Of a DNA stretch of 13,175 nt, positions 1-6,213 are shown piece after piece. The stretch is from assembly GCA_051648365.1 (NCBI GenBank), contig JBOFEZ010000121.1, forward strand, positions 1-13,175, in the 5' to 3' direction. Position 1 is the first letter of the stretch, and each line of letters begins with the position of its first letter. Under the pieces are notes generated by a model that worked only from the letters and a program-made list of their open reading frames with translations, was not told the DNA's origin and searched no databases. The position numbers were made by a program, and so were the translations under genes. This DNA is from JAGNZR01 sp051648365. Its GTDB lineage: Bacteria; Fusobacteriota; Fusobacteriia; Fusobacteriales; Fusobacteriaceae.

Positions 1-1179
1 GCTGCTGCCAACATTTCAATTAAAATGGGACAAGGTAGCAAAAATGAGGCTGAAAAAATAATAGGAAATCTTCTTCTTCTCTCTGCTCTTGTTGGAGGAA
101 TTATAACAGTAGTGGGATTATTTTTTTCCCAGGAAATTCTCCAGGCTTTCGGAGCGAGTAGTGAAAGTCTTCCTTATGCTGAAAAATATATGAATATTAT
201 TCTGGCTGGATCAATTTTCAATATTGCAGGATTTGCCTTGGGAAATACTCTCAGAAGTGATGGAAGTCCTAAAATTTCTGCAGCTATCATGGTATTTAGT
301 TGTCTACTCAATATTATTTTGGACCCTATATTTATCTTCAAATTCAATATGGGGATAGAGGGGGCTGCCTATGCAACTATTTTATCTCAAATTCTAACTT
401 TTATCTTGACTGTGGGCTATTATCTGAGCAGATATTCTAATCTAAAACTAAGAAAAGAAAACTTTTTTTGGAATACTGAAATTTCAAAAATAATTCTTAT
501 AATAGGACTTCCTCCATTTGTTATGCAGCTTGTAAATAGTCTTATTCAGATTATAAACAACAATATCCTCAAGGCTTATGGAGGAGATTTTGCAATTGGA
601 GCCATGGCTACTGTAAATGGTATTGGAATGCTTTGCCTTATGCCTATTTTCGGAATAGCTCAGGGATCTCAGCCTATTATTGGGTATAATTACGGAGCTA
701 AAAACTATCTTAGAGTAAAAGAAACTATCTACAAATCTGGAACATTTGCATTTCTTCTCCTGGTTATTCCGTATTTTATAGTTCAATTTTTTCCGGATTA
801 TGTTATCAAAACTTTCAACAGTGATCCCGCTATTGTAAATATCGCTGTAAGAGGTTTAAAAATATATACGCTTTGCTACCCTACAATCGCCATAGGAATG
901 GTTGGAAGTCAGTTTTTCCAGGCTATTGCCAAACCCAAAACAGCACTTTTCCTAAGTCTCGCAAGACAGGCTCTAATCCTTATTCCTGTGACTTTGATTC
1001 TGACTCCCCTTATAAAACTGGATGGAGTCTGGGTAGCACAACCGGTCTCGGATTTTCTTTCTGCAATACTTGCTTCATACTTTGTAATAAAAGAATTTAA
1101 GAAATTTACAACTTTTCAAAATGAAGAAATTGTAGAAGAACCGATTATTGAAAATTTGGTGGAGGAGAGATGTATTTAG
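1..1179 (+). CDS. MATE-family multidrug/cation efflux transporter, 5'-truncated by the window edge
   Basis: Integral membrane antiporter of the MATE (NorM/DinF-like) family, expected to export drugs or metabolites using a Na+ or H+ gradient. The frame is open from base 1, and codons before the first visible ATG (base 25) read AAANISIK, continuing into MGQGSKNEAEKIIGN. This is the conserved family segment after TM2, so the true start lies upstream and about 60 residues are missing. About 392 residues are visible against a usual 440-460. Further family signs are the segment GNTLRSDGSPKISA, the following DPIFIFKFNMGIEGAAYAT stretch, the mid-protein repeat QGSQPIIGYNYGAKN, and many hydrophobic helices. 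The charged tail (about 25 residues rich in Glu) is cytoplasmic. The last codons overlap the downstream MarR gene by 10 bp, suggesting translational coupling and a regulator-transporter operon. The substrate cannot be told from sequence. Confidence 0.93.
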   Translation, partial: AAANISIKMGQGSKNEAEKIIGNLLLLSALVGGIITVVGLFFSQEILQAFGASSESLPYAEKYMNIILAGSIFNIAGFALGNTLRSDGSPKISAAIMVFSCLLNIILDPIFIFKFNMGIEGAAYATILSQILTFILTVGYYLSRYSNLKLRKENFFWNTEISKIILIIGLPPFVMQLVNSLIQIINNNILKAYGGDFAIGAMATVNGIGMLCLMPIFGIAQGSQPIIGYNYGAKNYLRVKETIYKSGTFAFLLLVIPYFIVQFFPDYVIKTFNSDPAIVNIAVRGLKIYTLCYPTIAIGMVGSQFFQAIAKPKTALFLSLARQALILIPVTLILTPLIKLDGVWVAQPVSDFLSAILASYFVIKEFKKFTTFQNEEIVEEPIIENLVEERCI

Positions 1180-1586
1180 AACCCAAAGAAGCTTTAGGAA
1201 AATATATAGCTATACTCTCCAGAAGATCCCATCTTTTTCTTACAAAAGAGTTACTTGAAAATGGATGCGATATAGTTCCAGGTCAGATAATGTTTCTTAT
1301 GACTCTTTATAACCACGGAAGTGCCCGTCAGGACAACTTTCACCAACTCCTTCATATAGATAAAGGAAACAGTGCCCGTGCAATTAAAAATCTTGAAGAA
1401 CTTGGATATATCTTTCGTGTGCGGGATGAAAAAGATAGGAGAGTTTATAATGTTTTTCCTACAGAAAAAACTTTAGAACTTAAGCCACTGATATTTTCAA
1501 TCTTAAGAAAATTGGATAGTTTTTTAGGTAGTAATCTCTCTCCACAAGAGCACAATCAGCTTCTAAATCTTTTGAAAAAAATCTAA
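1170..1586 (+). CDS. MarR-family winged-helix transcriptional regulator
   Basis: A 138-residue DNA-binding protein of MarR type, probably a dimer and probably a ligand-responsive repressor of the overlapping efflux gene. The ATG at 1170 lies inside the end of the MATE gene and is preceded by GGAGGAGAG, a strong ribosome binding site. The helix-turn-helix spans about residues 52-80, with the recognition helix around DKGNSARAIKNLEELGY. The wing carries the family signature RDEKDRRVYNVFPTEK (about 85-100). N- and C-terminal helices (about 5-30 and 105-138) would form the dimer interface. A single Cys at residue 33 could be a redox site as in OhrR, but there is no further support for that. Regulator genes of this family more often precede their transporter; here it follows and overlaps it, so both come from a promoter upstream of the window. 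Confidence 0.92.
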   Translation: MYLEPKEALGKYIAILSRRSHLFLTKELLENGCDIVPGQIMFLMTLYNHGSARQDNFHQLLHIDKGNSARAIKNLEELGYIFRVRDEKDRRVYNVFPTEKTLELKPLIFSILRKLDSFLGSNLSPQEHNQLLNLLKKI

Positions 1587-1588
1587 AT

Positions 1589-1629
1589 AAAAAAATCCCT
1601 CCAAAATAATTTTGGAAGGATTTTTTTTT
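1589..1629. terminator. Bidirectional intrinsic terminator between marR-type gene and msrB
   Basis: Arms 1589-1606 and 1610-1629 pair as AATCCCTCCAAAA with TTTTGGAAGGATT, with one C-A mismatch and a three-base TAA loop. The stem is flanked by an A-run on the left and a T-run on the right, so it can terminate transcription in both directions. It sits between the convergent MATE-marR unit and the msrA-msrB unit; the msrB stop codon falls in its T-run. Confidence 0.85.
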
Positions 1630-2137
1630 ATTTTTTAAACAAATTAAGAAATTCTCCATACCCCTCTTTCTCTAAATTTTCTACAGAGATAAATCTCAGA
1701 GCAGCTGAATTCATACAATATCTTTTTCCTGTAGGAGCCGGTCCGTCATTAAAGACATGACCTAAATGAGAATTTCCATATCTGCTTCGAACTTCTGTTC
1801 GTGGCCAGATAAGCTTATAATCTTTTTTTAAAACTATATTCTCATCTACTAAAGGTTTTGTAAAACTAGGCCATCCTGTACCTGATTCATATTTATCTTG
1901 GGATGAAAATAGTGGCTCTCCGGAAACTATATCCACATATATTCCCATTTCCTTATTATCGTTATACTCATTTTTAAACGGAGGTTCTGTACCCTCCTGC
2001 TGAGTAACTTTATACTGTATAGGTGTAAGTATCTTCTTCAGTTCATCTTGAGATGGTTTTTTAAAATCCTGCCAATTTCCAGCCAGTAGAATAGTTCCCA
2101 TAATTAATAGCATACCTCCTATAATTTTAATTCTCAC
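1628..2137 (-). CDS. msrB: Exported peptide-methionine (R)-S-oxide reductase MsrB
   Basis: Reduces the R epimer of methionine sulfoxide in proteins. The 169-residue protein starts with GTG at 2137, preceded by TAAGGAG six bases upstream; this site includes the msrA stop codon, so the genes are coupled. Residues 1-20 (MRIKIIGGMLLIMGTILLAG) form a basic-hydrophobic signal or membrane anchor without a lipobox Cys, so the enzyme should act outside the cytoplasm. The MsrB domain spans about 30-168, with SGTGWPSF (85-92), RSRYGNSHLGHVFNDG (117-132) and the catalytic RYCMNSAALRF (Cys141). The two CxxC zinc pairs of many MsrBs are absent, and the family position often holding a resolving Cys (GCGWPSF) is Thr87. 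Cys141 is the only cysteine, so the sulfenic acid must be reduced directly by an external thiol partner. The transcript ends at the bidirectional terminator just after the stop. Confidence 0.95.
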   Translation of the reverse strand: MRIKIIGGMLLIMGTILLAGNWQDFKKPSQDELKKILTPIQYKVTQQEGTEPPFKNEYNDNKEMGIYVDIVSGEPLFSSQDKYESGTGWPSFTKPLVDENIVLKKDYKLIWPRTEVRSRYGNSHLGHVFNDGPAPTGKRYCMNSAALRFISVENLEKEGYGEFLNLFKK

Positions 2138-2147
2138 AACGGACTCC

Positions 2148-2741
2148 TTATTGGGATTTTTCTCCCCAAACTTTCTTTAAGAATTGATCTCTTCCTGATC
2201 TGTTACGATAATATTCATATCTTATTGGATTTTTCTTAGCATAATCTTGGTGATAATCTTCTGCATCATAAAAATTTTTAAAAGGAATCAATTTCGTAGC
2301 AATCTTATCGAATTTTCCATCCACTTTTATCTTTTCCAAAGCTTTCTTTGCAATTTTTTCCTCTTCTGGATTTTCATAAAAAATAGTAGGCGAATACTGA
2401 TATCCCCTATCTACAAATTGACCCTCACCGTCTGTAGGATCCATTATCCTTAAAAAAGAATCCAACACTTCTGAATAACTTATTTTCTCATCATCATATT
2501 TCACTCTTATAGTTTCAATATGTCCAGTTTTACCTGAAGAAACTTCTTTGTACAGTGGATTTTCTACGTTACCTCCTGAATAACCTGATACTACATCTAT
2601 AATTCCTGGTATTTTTTCCATATCAGACTCTGTACACCAAAAACATCCACCAGCTAAATAGGTTGTTCTTTCAGCTCCCAAAGATAGAGATGATAAAATT
2701 ATAATACCTCCCAATGATAATAATTTTTTATTTAAATTCAT
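2148..2741 (-). CDS. msrA: Exported peptide-methionine (S)-S-oxide reductase MsrA
   Basis: Reduces the S epimer of methionine sulfoxide. The ATG at 2741 is preferred over an in-frame GTG at 2750 because the Shine-Dalgarno GAGGTGA (2747-2753) ends five bases before the ATG and overlaps the GTG. This gives 197 residues. Residues 1-23 (NKK, then about 15 hydrophobic residues, ending SLGA) look like a cleavable signal peptide, so the enzyme should be extracytoplasmic. The catalytic motif GGCFWCTES follows immediately, with catalytic Cys33 and Cys36 as the likely resolving residue. Other family motifs are SGYSGG, GHIETIRVKYD and DRGYQYSPTIFY. There is no C-terminal resolving Cys. It is the first gene of an operon with msrB, which starts 10 bp downstream. 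In many fusobacteria and other bacteria MsrA and MsrB are fused; here they are separate and both have export signals. Confidence 0.95.
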   Translation of the reverse strand: MNLNKKLLSLGGIIILSSLSLGAERTTYLAGGCFWCTESDMEKIPGIIDVVSGYSGGNVENPLYKEVSSGKTGHIETIRVKYDDEKISYSEVLDSFLRIMDPTDGEGQFVDRGYQYSPTIFYENPEEEKIAKKALEKIKVDGKFDKIATKLIPFKNFYDAEDYHQDYAKKNPIRYEYYRNRSGRDQFLKKVWGEKSQ

Positions 2742-2746
2742 AACCT

Positions 2747-2753
2747 TCACCTC
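2747..2753 (-). promoter_or_regulatory. Ribosome binding site that fixes the msrA start
   Basis: GAGGTGA on the minus strand, five bases before the ATG at 2741. A possible GTG start at 2750 lies inside it and has no separate Shine-Dalgarno sequence at proper spacing. Confidence 0.75.
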
Positions 2754-2762
2754 ACTTGACTG

Positions 2763-2791
2763 AGTATAACTTAAAAAAAAAATAAAATCAA
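2763..2791 (-). promoter_or_regulatory. Predicted sigma-70-type promoter of msrA-msrB
   Basis: On the minus strand, TTGATT (2786-2791) and TATACT (2763-2768) are separated by 17 bases of mostly T. Transcription would begin near 2756, leaving a very short leader before the msrA ribosome binding site. It lies just downstream of the csp terminator, so msrAB has its own promoter. Confidence 0.65.
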
Positions 2792-2812
2792 ATGAACAAT
2801 TTATTTCAGCAT

Positions 2813-2842
2813 AAAAAAAAAGCCCGGAAAACCGGACTTTTT
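2813..2842 (-). terminator. Intrinsic terminator of the cold-shock gene
   Basis: In minus-strand RNA, AGUCCGG and CCGGGCU pair (one G-U) around a UUUU loop and are followed by a run of nine U. A-U pairs extend the stem. It lies 9 bp after the csp stop codon and separates csp from msrAB. Confidence 0.88.
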
Positions 2843-2850
2843 AAATTCAA

Positions 2851-3048
2851 TTAGATTGATTTTATGTTAGTTGCTACTAAACCTTTAGGACCAGTTGTAA
2901 CTTCAAAAGTTACCTCTTCTCCTTCAGATAATTTCTTGAATCCGTCTTTTTGGATTTCAGAGAAGTGTGCGAATACATCTTTCCCGTCCTCACCAGTAAT
3001 AAATCCAAATCCTTTTTCCTCGTTAAACCATTTAACTGTACCTTTCAT
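2851..3048 (-). CDS. CspA-family cold-shock protein
   Basis: A 65-residue single cold-shock domain (five-stranded OB fold) that binds single-stranded RNA/DNA and acts as an RNA chaperone in the cytoplasm. RNP1 is KGFGFI (residues 12-17) and RNP2 is VFAHF (25-29). The N-terminal MKGTVKWFN and the C-terminal GPKGLVATNI are typical, and the length is normal for the family. The start ATG at 3048 has GGAGGT seven bases upstream. The gene is monocistronic, with a terminator right after it and a leader of roughly 110 nt if the predicted promoter at 3165-3193 is used. Long leaders are usual for cold-inducible csp genes, but whether this paralogue is cold-induced or constitutive cannot be read from the sequence. 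Confidence 0.96.
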   Translation of the reverse strand: MKGTVKWFNEEKGFGFITGEDGKDVFAHFSEIQKDGFKKLSEGEEVTFEVTTGPKGLVATNIKSI

Positions 3049-3106
3049 TGTGTACCTCCATATTATTTTTATTATGATTAAATCTCAAATCTAATATTAT
3101 ACAAAG

Positions 3107-3120
3107 ATACCCGAAGGTAC
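3107..3120 (-). other. UUCG-tetraloop hairpin in the predicted csp leader
   Basis: In minus-strand RNA, GUACC and GGUAU pair around a UUCG loop closed by C-G, the unusually stable cUUCGg tetraloop. There are five pairs, the last being G-U. It lies about 60 nt before the csp start codon. It has no U-run, so it is not a terminator. It could be a leader structure that affects mRNA stability or temperature response (inference). Confidence 0.45.
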
Positions 3121-3164
3121 TGTAAACATTAAAACCTAATTTGTAATTCCTTATCACATAAATT

Positions 3165-3193
3165 ATTATACACTACTTTTCATTTTTTGTACA
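3165..3193 (-). promoter_or_regulatory. Possible promoter of the cold-shock gene
   Basis: On the minus strand TGTACA (3188-3193) lies 17 bases from a perfect TATAAT (3165-3170). A second TATAAT at 3096-3101 lies closer to the gene but has only a poorly spaced TTTACA upstream. The remainder of the 3049-3316 gap is T/A-rich and shows no gene and no convincing promoter for the divergent ZIP gene. Confidence 0.4.
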
Positions 3194-3316
3194 GAAGTTT
3201 ATTTTTAAATTGTACTATTTTTTTATTTTTTTTTATTTTCTCTTATTTTAGAGGATTTTTAACTTTAAATCTGTAAAATATTTTGAAATCCAGTAAAAAA
3301 ATAGAGGAGATATCAT

Positions 3317-4132
3317 ATGGATAATATCGTTTTTGCATTTTTGCTTACACTTTTTGCCGGACTTTCTACTGGTATTGGGAGTTGTCTGGCTTTTTTTCAC
3401 AAAAAAACTAATACAAAATTCTTAGCCCTATCCTTAGGTTTTTCTGCAGGAGTTATGGTCTATGTTTCCTTTGCTGAAATTTTCCCCAAAGCAAAAGATA
3501 TTTTAGTAGAAAATATGGGTTTAAAAACTGGAAGCTACGTTGCTGTAATTTCTCTGTTTGGAGGAATGCTTTTTATAGCTCTAATAGATAAATTTGTTCC
3601 TTCCTATGAAAATCCGCACGAACCAAAAGATATAATAGTTATGCTCTCTGATGAAGAGGTGGCACATCACCACAAGAAAAAAGCACTTTTGAAAATGGGA
3701 ACCCTTTCAGCTGTAGCAATTGGAATTCATAACTTTCCTGAAGGTCTTGCAACTTTCCTTTCAGCTGTAGAAGATCCTAAACTGGGTATCCCCATCGCTT
3801 TCGCCATCGCTATTCACAATATTCCCGAAGGAATAGCTGTTGCAGTTCCTATTTATTTTGCGACAGAAAGCAGAAAAAAAGCCTTTAAACTTTCTCTTCT
3901 TTCTGGTCTTTCTGAACCTGTAGGAGCAATCGTAGGTTATCTTCTCCTTATGCCTTTTATGTCTCCATTATTATTCGGAGTTCTTTTTGCAGGTGTTGCT
4001 GGGATAATGATATTTATATCTATGGATCAGCTTCTGCCAACTGCTGAAAAATATGGCGAACATCATCTTTCCATATATGGATTTGTTTCTGGAATGTTAA
4101 TTATGGCCTTAAGCCTCCTTCTATTTCTTTAA
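3317..4132 (+). CDS. ZIP-family metal importer (ZupT-like)
   Basis: A 271-residue inner-membrane transporter of the ZIP family, expected to import Zn2+ and perhaps Fe2+ or Mn2+. The start at 3317 has GAGGAGAT upstream. About eight membrane helices are visible. The two metal-binding helices carry the paired signatures HNFPEGLA (His138, Glu142) and HNIPEGIAVAVP (His167, Glu171), and a conserved Glu200 lies in SGLSEPVGA. The cytoplasmic loop between TM3 and TM4 (about 93-125) holds the variable metal-binding patch EEVAHHHKKK. The length fits the ZupT/GufA group (about 257-275). It is monocistronic, divergent from csp and convergent with the two-component operon. The symbol zupT is likely but not certain, because GufA-type ZIPs look alike, and metal specificity is not readable here. 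Confidence 0.93.
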   Translation: MDNIVFAFLLTLFAGLSTGIGSCLAFFHKKTNTKFLALSLGFSAGVMVYVSFAEIFPKAKDILVENMGLKTGSYVAVISLFGGMLFIALIDKFVPSYENPHEPKDIIVMLSDEEVAHHHKKKALLKMGTLSAVAIGIHNFPEGLATFLSAVEDPKLGIPIAFAIAIHNIPEGIAVAVPIYFATESRKKAFKLSLLSGLSEPVGAIVGYLLLMPFMSPLLFGVLFAGVAGIMIFISMDQLLPTAEKYGEHHLSIYGFVSGMLIMALSLLLFL

Positions 4133-4166
4133 AAAAAGAGCTGTGTGCACACATAGCTCTTTTTTT
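4131..4166. terminator. Bidirectional intrinsic terminator after the ZIP gene
   Basis: GAGCTGTGT (4138-4146) pairs with ACATAGCTC (4151-4159), with one G-T pair and a GCAC loop. The stem is flanked by an A-run (4131-4137) and a T-run (4160-4166). It serves the convergent ZIP gene and the downstream end of the two-component operon. Confidence 0.88.
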
Positions 4167-4168
4167 AA

Positions 4169-4188
4169 TTTCAGTGTATTTTCAGTGT
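4169..4188. repeat. Two direct copies of TTTCAGTGT with 11-bp period
   Basis: TTTCAGTGT occurs at 4169-4177 and again at 4180-4188, between the terminator T-run and the HK1 stop codon. Read on the minus strand the units begin ACAC, like the 11-bp-phased ACACAA pair in front of RR2. Function unknown; it may be chance. Confidence 0.45.
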
Positions 4189-4195
4189 GACCAAT

Positions 4196-5545
4196 CTATT
4201 TTTTCGGAAGAAAAATAATAAATCTAAAAATTTTTCCATCTATTTCAAGAGAATATGAAAAATTTAAGAGCTCTAAAATACTTTTTACAATCGAAAGTCC
4301 AAGACCGGATCCCTCTATATCTGTCCCAGATACATTACTCCCTCTTTTAAAAGGTTGAAAAAGATTTTCTTTTTTCTCCTGAAGATTTTTTTGGAGCTCA
4401 TTTGCTATAACCAATCTGTTTCCCTCAACAAAAATATTGAGAACACTCTCCAAAGGAGCATACTTCATGGCATTTTGAATTAGGTTGTCTAGAACTACTT
4501 TAAAAAAACTATAGTCAGTTAGAAGACATATATCTCTACCTATATCTACTTCCACATCCAATCCTTTATCAATTTCTAACATCTCATATTTATAGATCGA
4601 AGCCATCATTATTTTTTTCAAATTTATATTTGTATGATTCAAATTATTTTTGGAGTAACTTATTTTTGAAAGAGTCATCAGATTCTGGATAAGCTCTCCC
4701 ATTCCCTCTGTTTCTTTGATTAGTTTTTCATATGCTTCTAACCGTTCTTTTTTACTAAATCTCTCCTCTTTTCTCAGATTTTGACAGATCATATTTATGA
4801 CTGATATAGGAGTTTTCATCTCATGGGATGCATTTCCAACAAAATTTTTAAGGCTCTCCATGGAGTCCTTCAAATTTTGAGACATCTCCTCTATCGATTG
4901 TGCTAATTCGCCAATCTCGTCCTCTGTATCTATCTCCAGCTTTTCTACAAATTCTAGATGAGCCATCTTTTTTGCTGCATCATTTAGTTTTTCTATATTT
5001 CGGGTAAGCCTTTTAGAGAAAAAACCTCCTAAAATAAAGCTTAGAATAAGTGCTATTCCCATTGAGATAATTTCTACAAGGGTAGCTTCATATCTGTAGC
5101 TCTCCATTGAAATCAGAGGAAAAATTATATGAAGAGGAGTTCCATCTATATTTTTTGTATAACTCAGATATCTTCCCCCAGATTTAGTTTTTTTCAGTTC
5201 TACAACCTCTTCTGTTATACTAGGTTCATATATGCTGTTTTTTCTGTTTCCCATATTAGTAGAATAATTTCTTCCTTTTTGACCATATGGATTTTTATTT
5301 CCTAAAGTTATTTGAGCTCCTGTTTCTTCACTGATGTTCTCTATATACTGATTAAGATTTTCTGTATCCCCTTTAAAATTTTGAATTTGCTGAGCCAGAG
5401 CGGGAATTTCCATTTTTTTTCTATTAATATAGAATCGATCCAAAAATGTCATGTTGAGCAGTTGGACCAAAGCTATTCCCAAAAATGTCAGAGTAACAGA
5501 ATATAAGAGCAGTTTTTGAAAAAAATTAACCTTTATCTTCTTCAT
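4196..5545 (-). CDS. Sensor histidine kinase HK1 (second copy of the tandem pair)
   Basis: A 449-residue membrane histidine kinase that should phosphorylate the upstream-encoded regulator RR1. Order of parts: TM1 (about 12-33), extracytoplasmic sensor (about 36-153), TM2 (about 156-177), HAMP (about 178-230), HisKA with FVGNASHEMKTP (phosphorylated His241), and HATPase with N box DNLIQNAMKY (Asn354, Asn358), F box LFQPFKRGSN and G2 box EGSGLGLSI (411-419). The usual G1 DxG is replaced by IANELQ, as in VanS-like kinases that have Asn there. Its ATG at 5545 lies within the end of RR1 (20-bp overlap), so the genes are translationally coupled. It is last in the operon, followed by the bidirectional terminator. 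Compared with HK2, the kinase core, both membrane helices and the sensor part next to TM2 (NIDGTPLHIIFPLISMESYRYEA) are alike, while the centre of the sensor domain differs strongly. The signal is unknown. Confidence 0.95.
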   Translation of the reverse strand: MKKIKVNFFQKLLLYSVTLTFLGIALVQLLNMTFLDRFYINRKKMEIPALAQQIQNFKGDTENLNQYIENISEETGAQITLGNKNPYGQKGRNYSTNMGNRKNSIYEPSITEEVVELKKTKSGGRYLSYTKNIDGTPLHIIFPLISMESYRYEATLVEIISMGIALILSFILGGFFSKRLTRNIEKLNDAAKKMAHLEFVEKLEIDTEDEIGELAQSIEEMSQNLKDSMESLKNFVGNASHEMKTPISVINMICQNLRKEERFSKKERLEAYEKLIKETEGMGELIQNLMTLSKISYSKNNLNHTNINLKKIMMASIYKYEMLEIDKGLDVEVDIGRDICLLTDYSFFKVVLDNLIQNAMKYAPLESVLNIFVEGNRLVIANELQKNLQEKKENLFQPFKRGSNVSGTDIEGSGLGLSIVKSILELLNFSYSLEIDGKIFRFIIFLPKK

Positions 5546-6188
5546 AGAGATACCCCATTCCTCTCAAAGTTTTAATTCTGTCACTATAAACCCCCATTTT
5601 CTTTCTAATTTTTTTTATTATAGTATCCACAGATCTATCCCCACCACAATAATCAAATCCCCAGACCTCATTTATAAGCTTTTCTCTACTTAGAACAAAA
5701 CCCTTATTTCTGATAAAGTATTCCATAAGCTGACCTTCTTTAGGTGATAGTTCAATCTTCACTCCGTCTATTGAAAGTTCCAGGGTTCTGATATCAAAAC
5801 CCAGCCCCTTATAGTAATAGCTACTGTTTTTATCGATTTTTAATACTCTTTTTATTCTAGCTGTCAAAATTTTAAGATTTATAGGTTTTGTAATGTAGTC
5901 TTCGGCTCCTAGTTCCAATCCCCGAAGCTCATCATACTCAGTATCTCTAGCTGTCATCATTATTACCGGGATACTGCTATTCTCTTTTATCTCACGGCAT
6001 ATTTCCCATCCATTTTTAGTAGGAAGATTGATATCCAAAAGTACCAGATCCGGTGTTTCTATATAAAATTTATCTATAGCTTCCTGACCATCAATTGCAG
6101 TTATAATTTGAAATGGTTCATCCCTTAAAAACATTTTTATTGAATGGGCTAAATTTTTCTCATCTTCTACAAGTAAAATCTTTTTCAC
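5526..6188 (-). CDS. OmpR-family response regulator RR1
   Basis: A 220-residue DNA-binding response regulator. The receiver domain (1-118) has the acidic pocket Glu8/Asp9, the phosphorylated Asp52 in LVLLDINLP, Thr79 and Lys101 in YITKP. The OmpR/PhoB winged helix spans about 128-218, with SPKEGQLMEYFIRNKGFVLS and the recognition-helix region DRSVDTIIKKIRKKM. It starts with GTG at 6188, with AGAGGAG eight bases upstream, 25 bp after the end of HK2, so it is third in a four-gene operon. Ungapped comparison with RR2 by eye gives about 154 of 220 identical residues (about 70%), with the receiver helix 1 among the least conserved parts. Its cognate kinase is HK1, with which it overlaps by 20 bp. 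Target genes are not evident from the sequence. Confidence 0.95.
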   Translation of the reverse strand: MKKILLVEDEKNLAHSIKMFLRDEPFQIITAIDGQEAIDKFYIETPDLVLLDINLPTKNGWEICREIKENSSIPVIMMTARDTEYDELRGLELGAEDYITKPINLKILTARIKRVLKIDKNSSYYYKGLGFDIRTLELSIDGVKIELSPKEGQLMEYFIRNKGFVLSREKLINEVWGFDYCGGDRSVDTIIKKIRKKMGVYSDRIKTLRGMGYLYEEDKG

Positions 6189-6213
6189 CGTTGCACTCCT
6201 CTTTATATGTTTT

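Noticed and set aside
25..25. ATG at 25 as the start of the MATE gene
   Set aside because: The frame is open to base 1 and the upstream codons encode conserved MATE residues, so this Met is internal and the gene is cut by the window edge.
3201..3250. Long T-run as a terminator or simple-sequence contingency repeat
   Set aside because: No stable stem precedes it and the run is broken by A residues; it is typical intergenic base composition here.
3274..3284. AAAATATTTT palindrome upstream of the ZIP gene as a Zur or Fur box
   Set aside because: It is a simple A/T palindrome in very A/T-rich DNA, does not match the GATAAT-type Fur or TGATAATNATTATCA-like Zur pattern, and no convincing promoter accompanies it.
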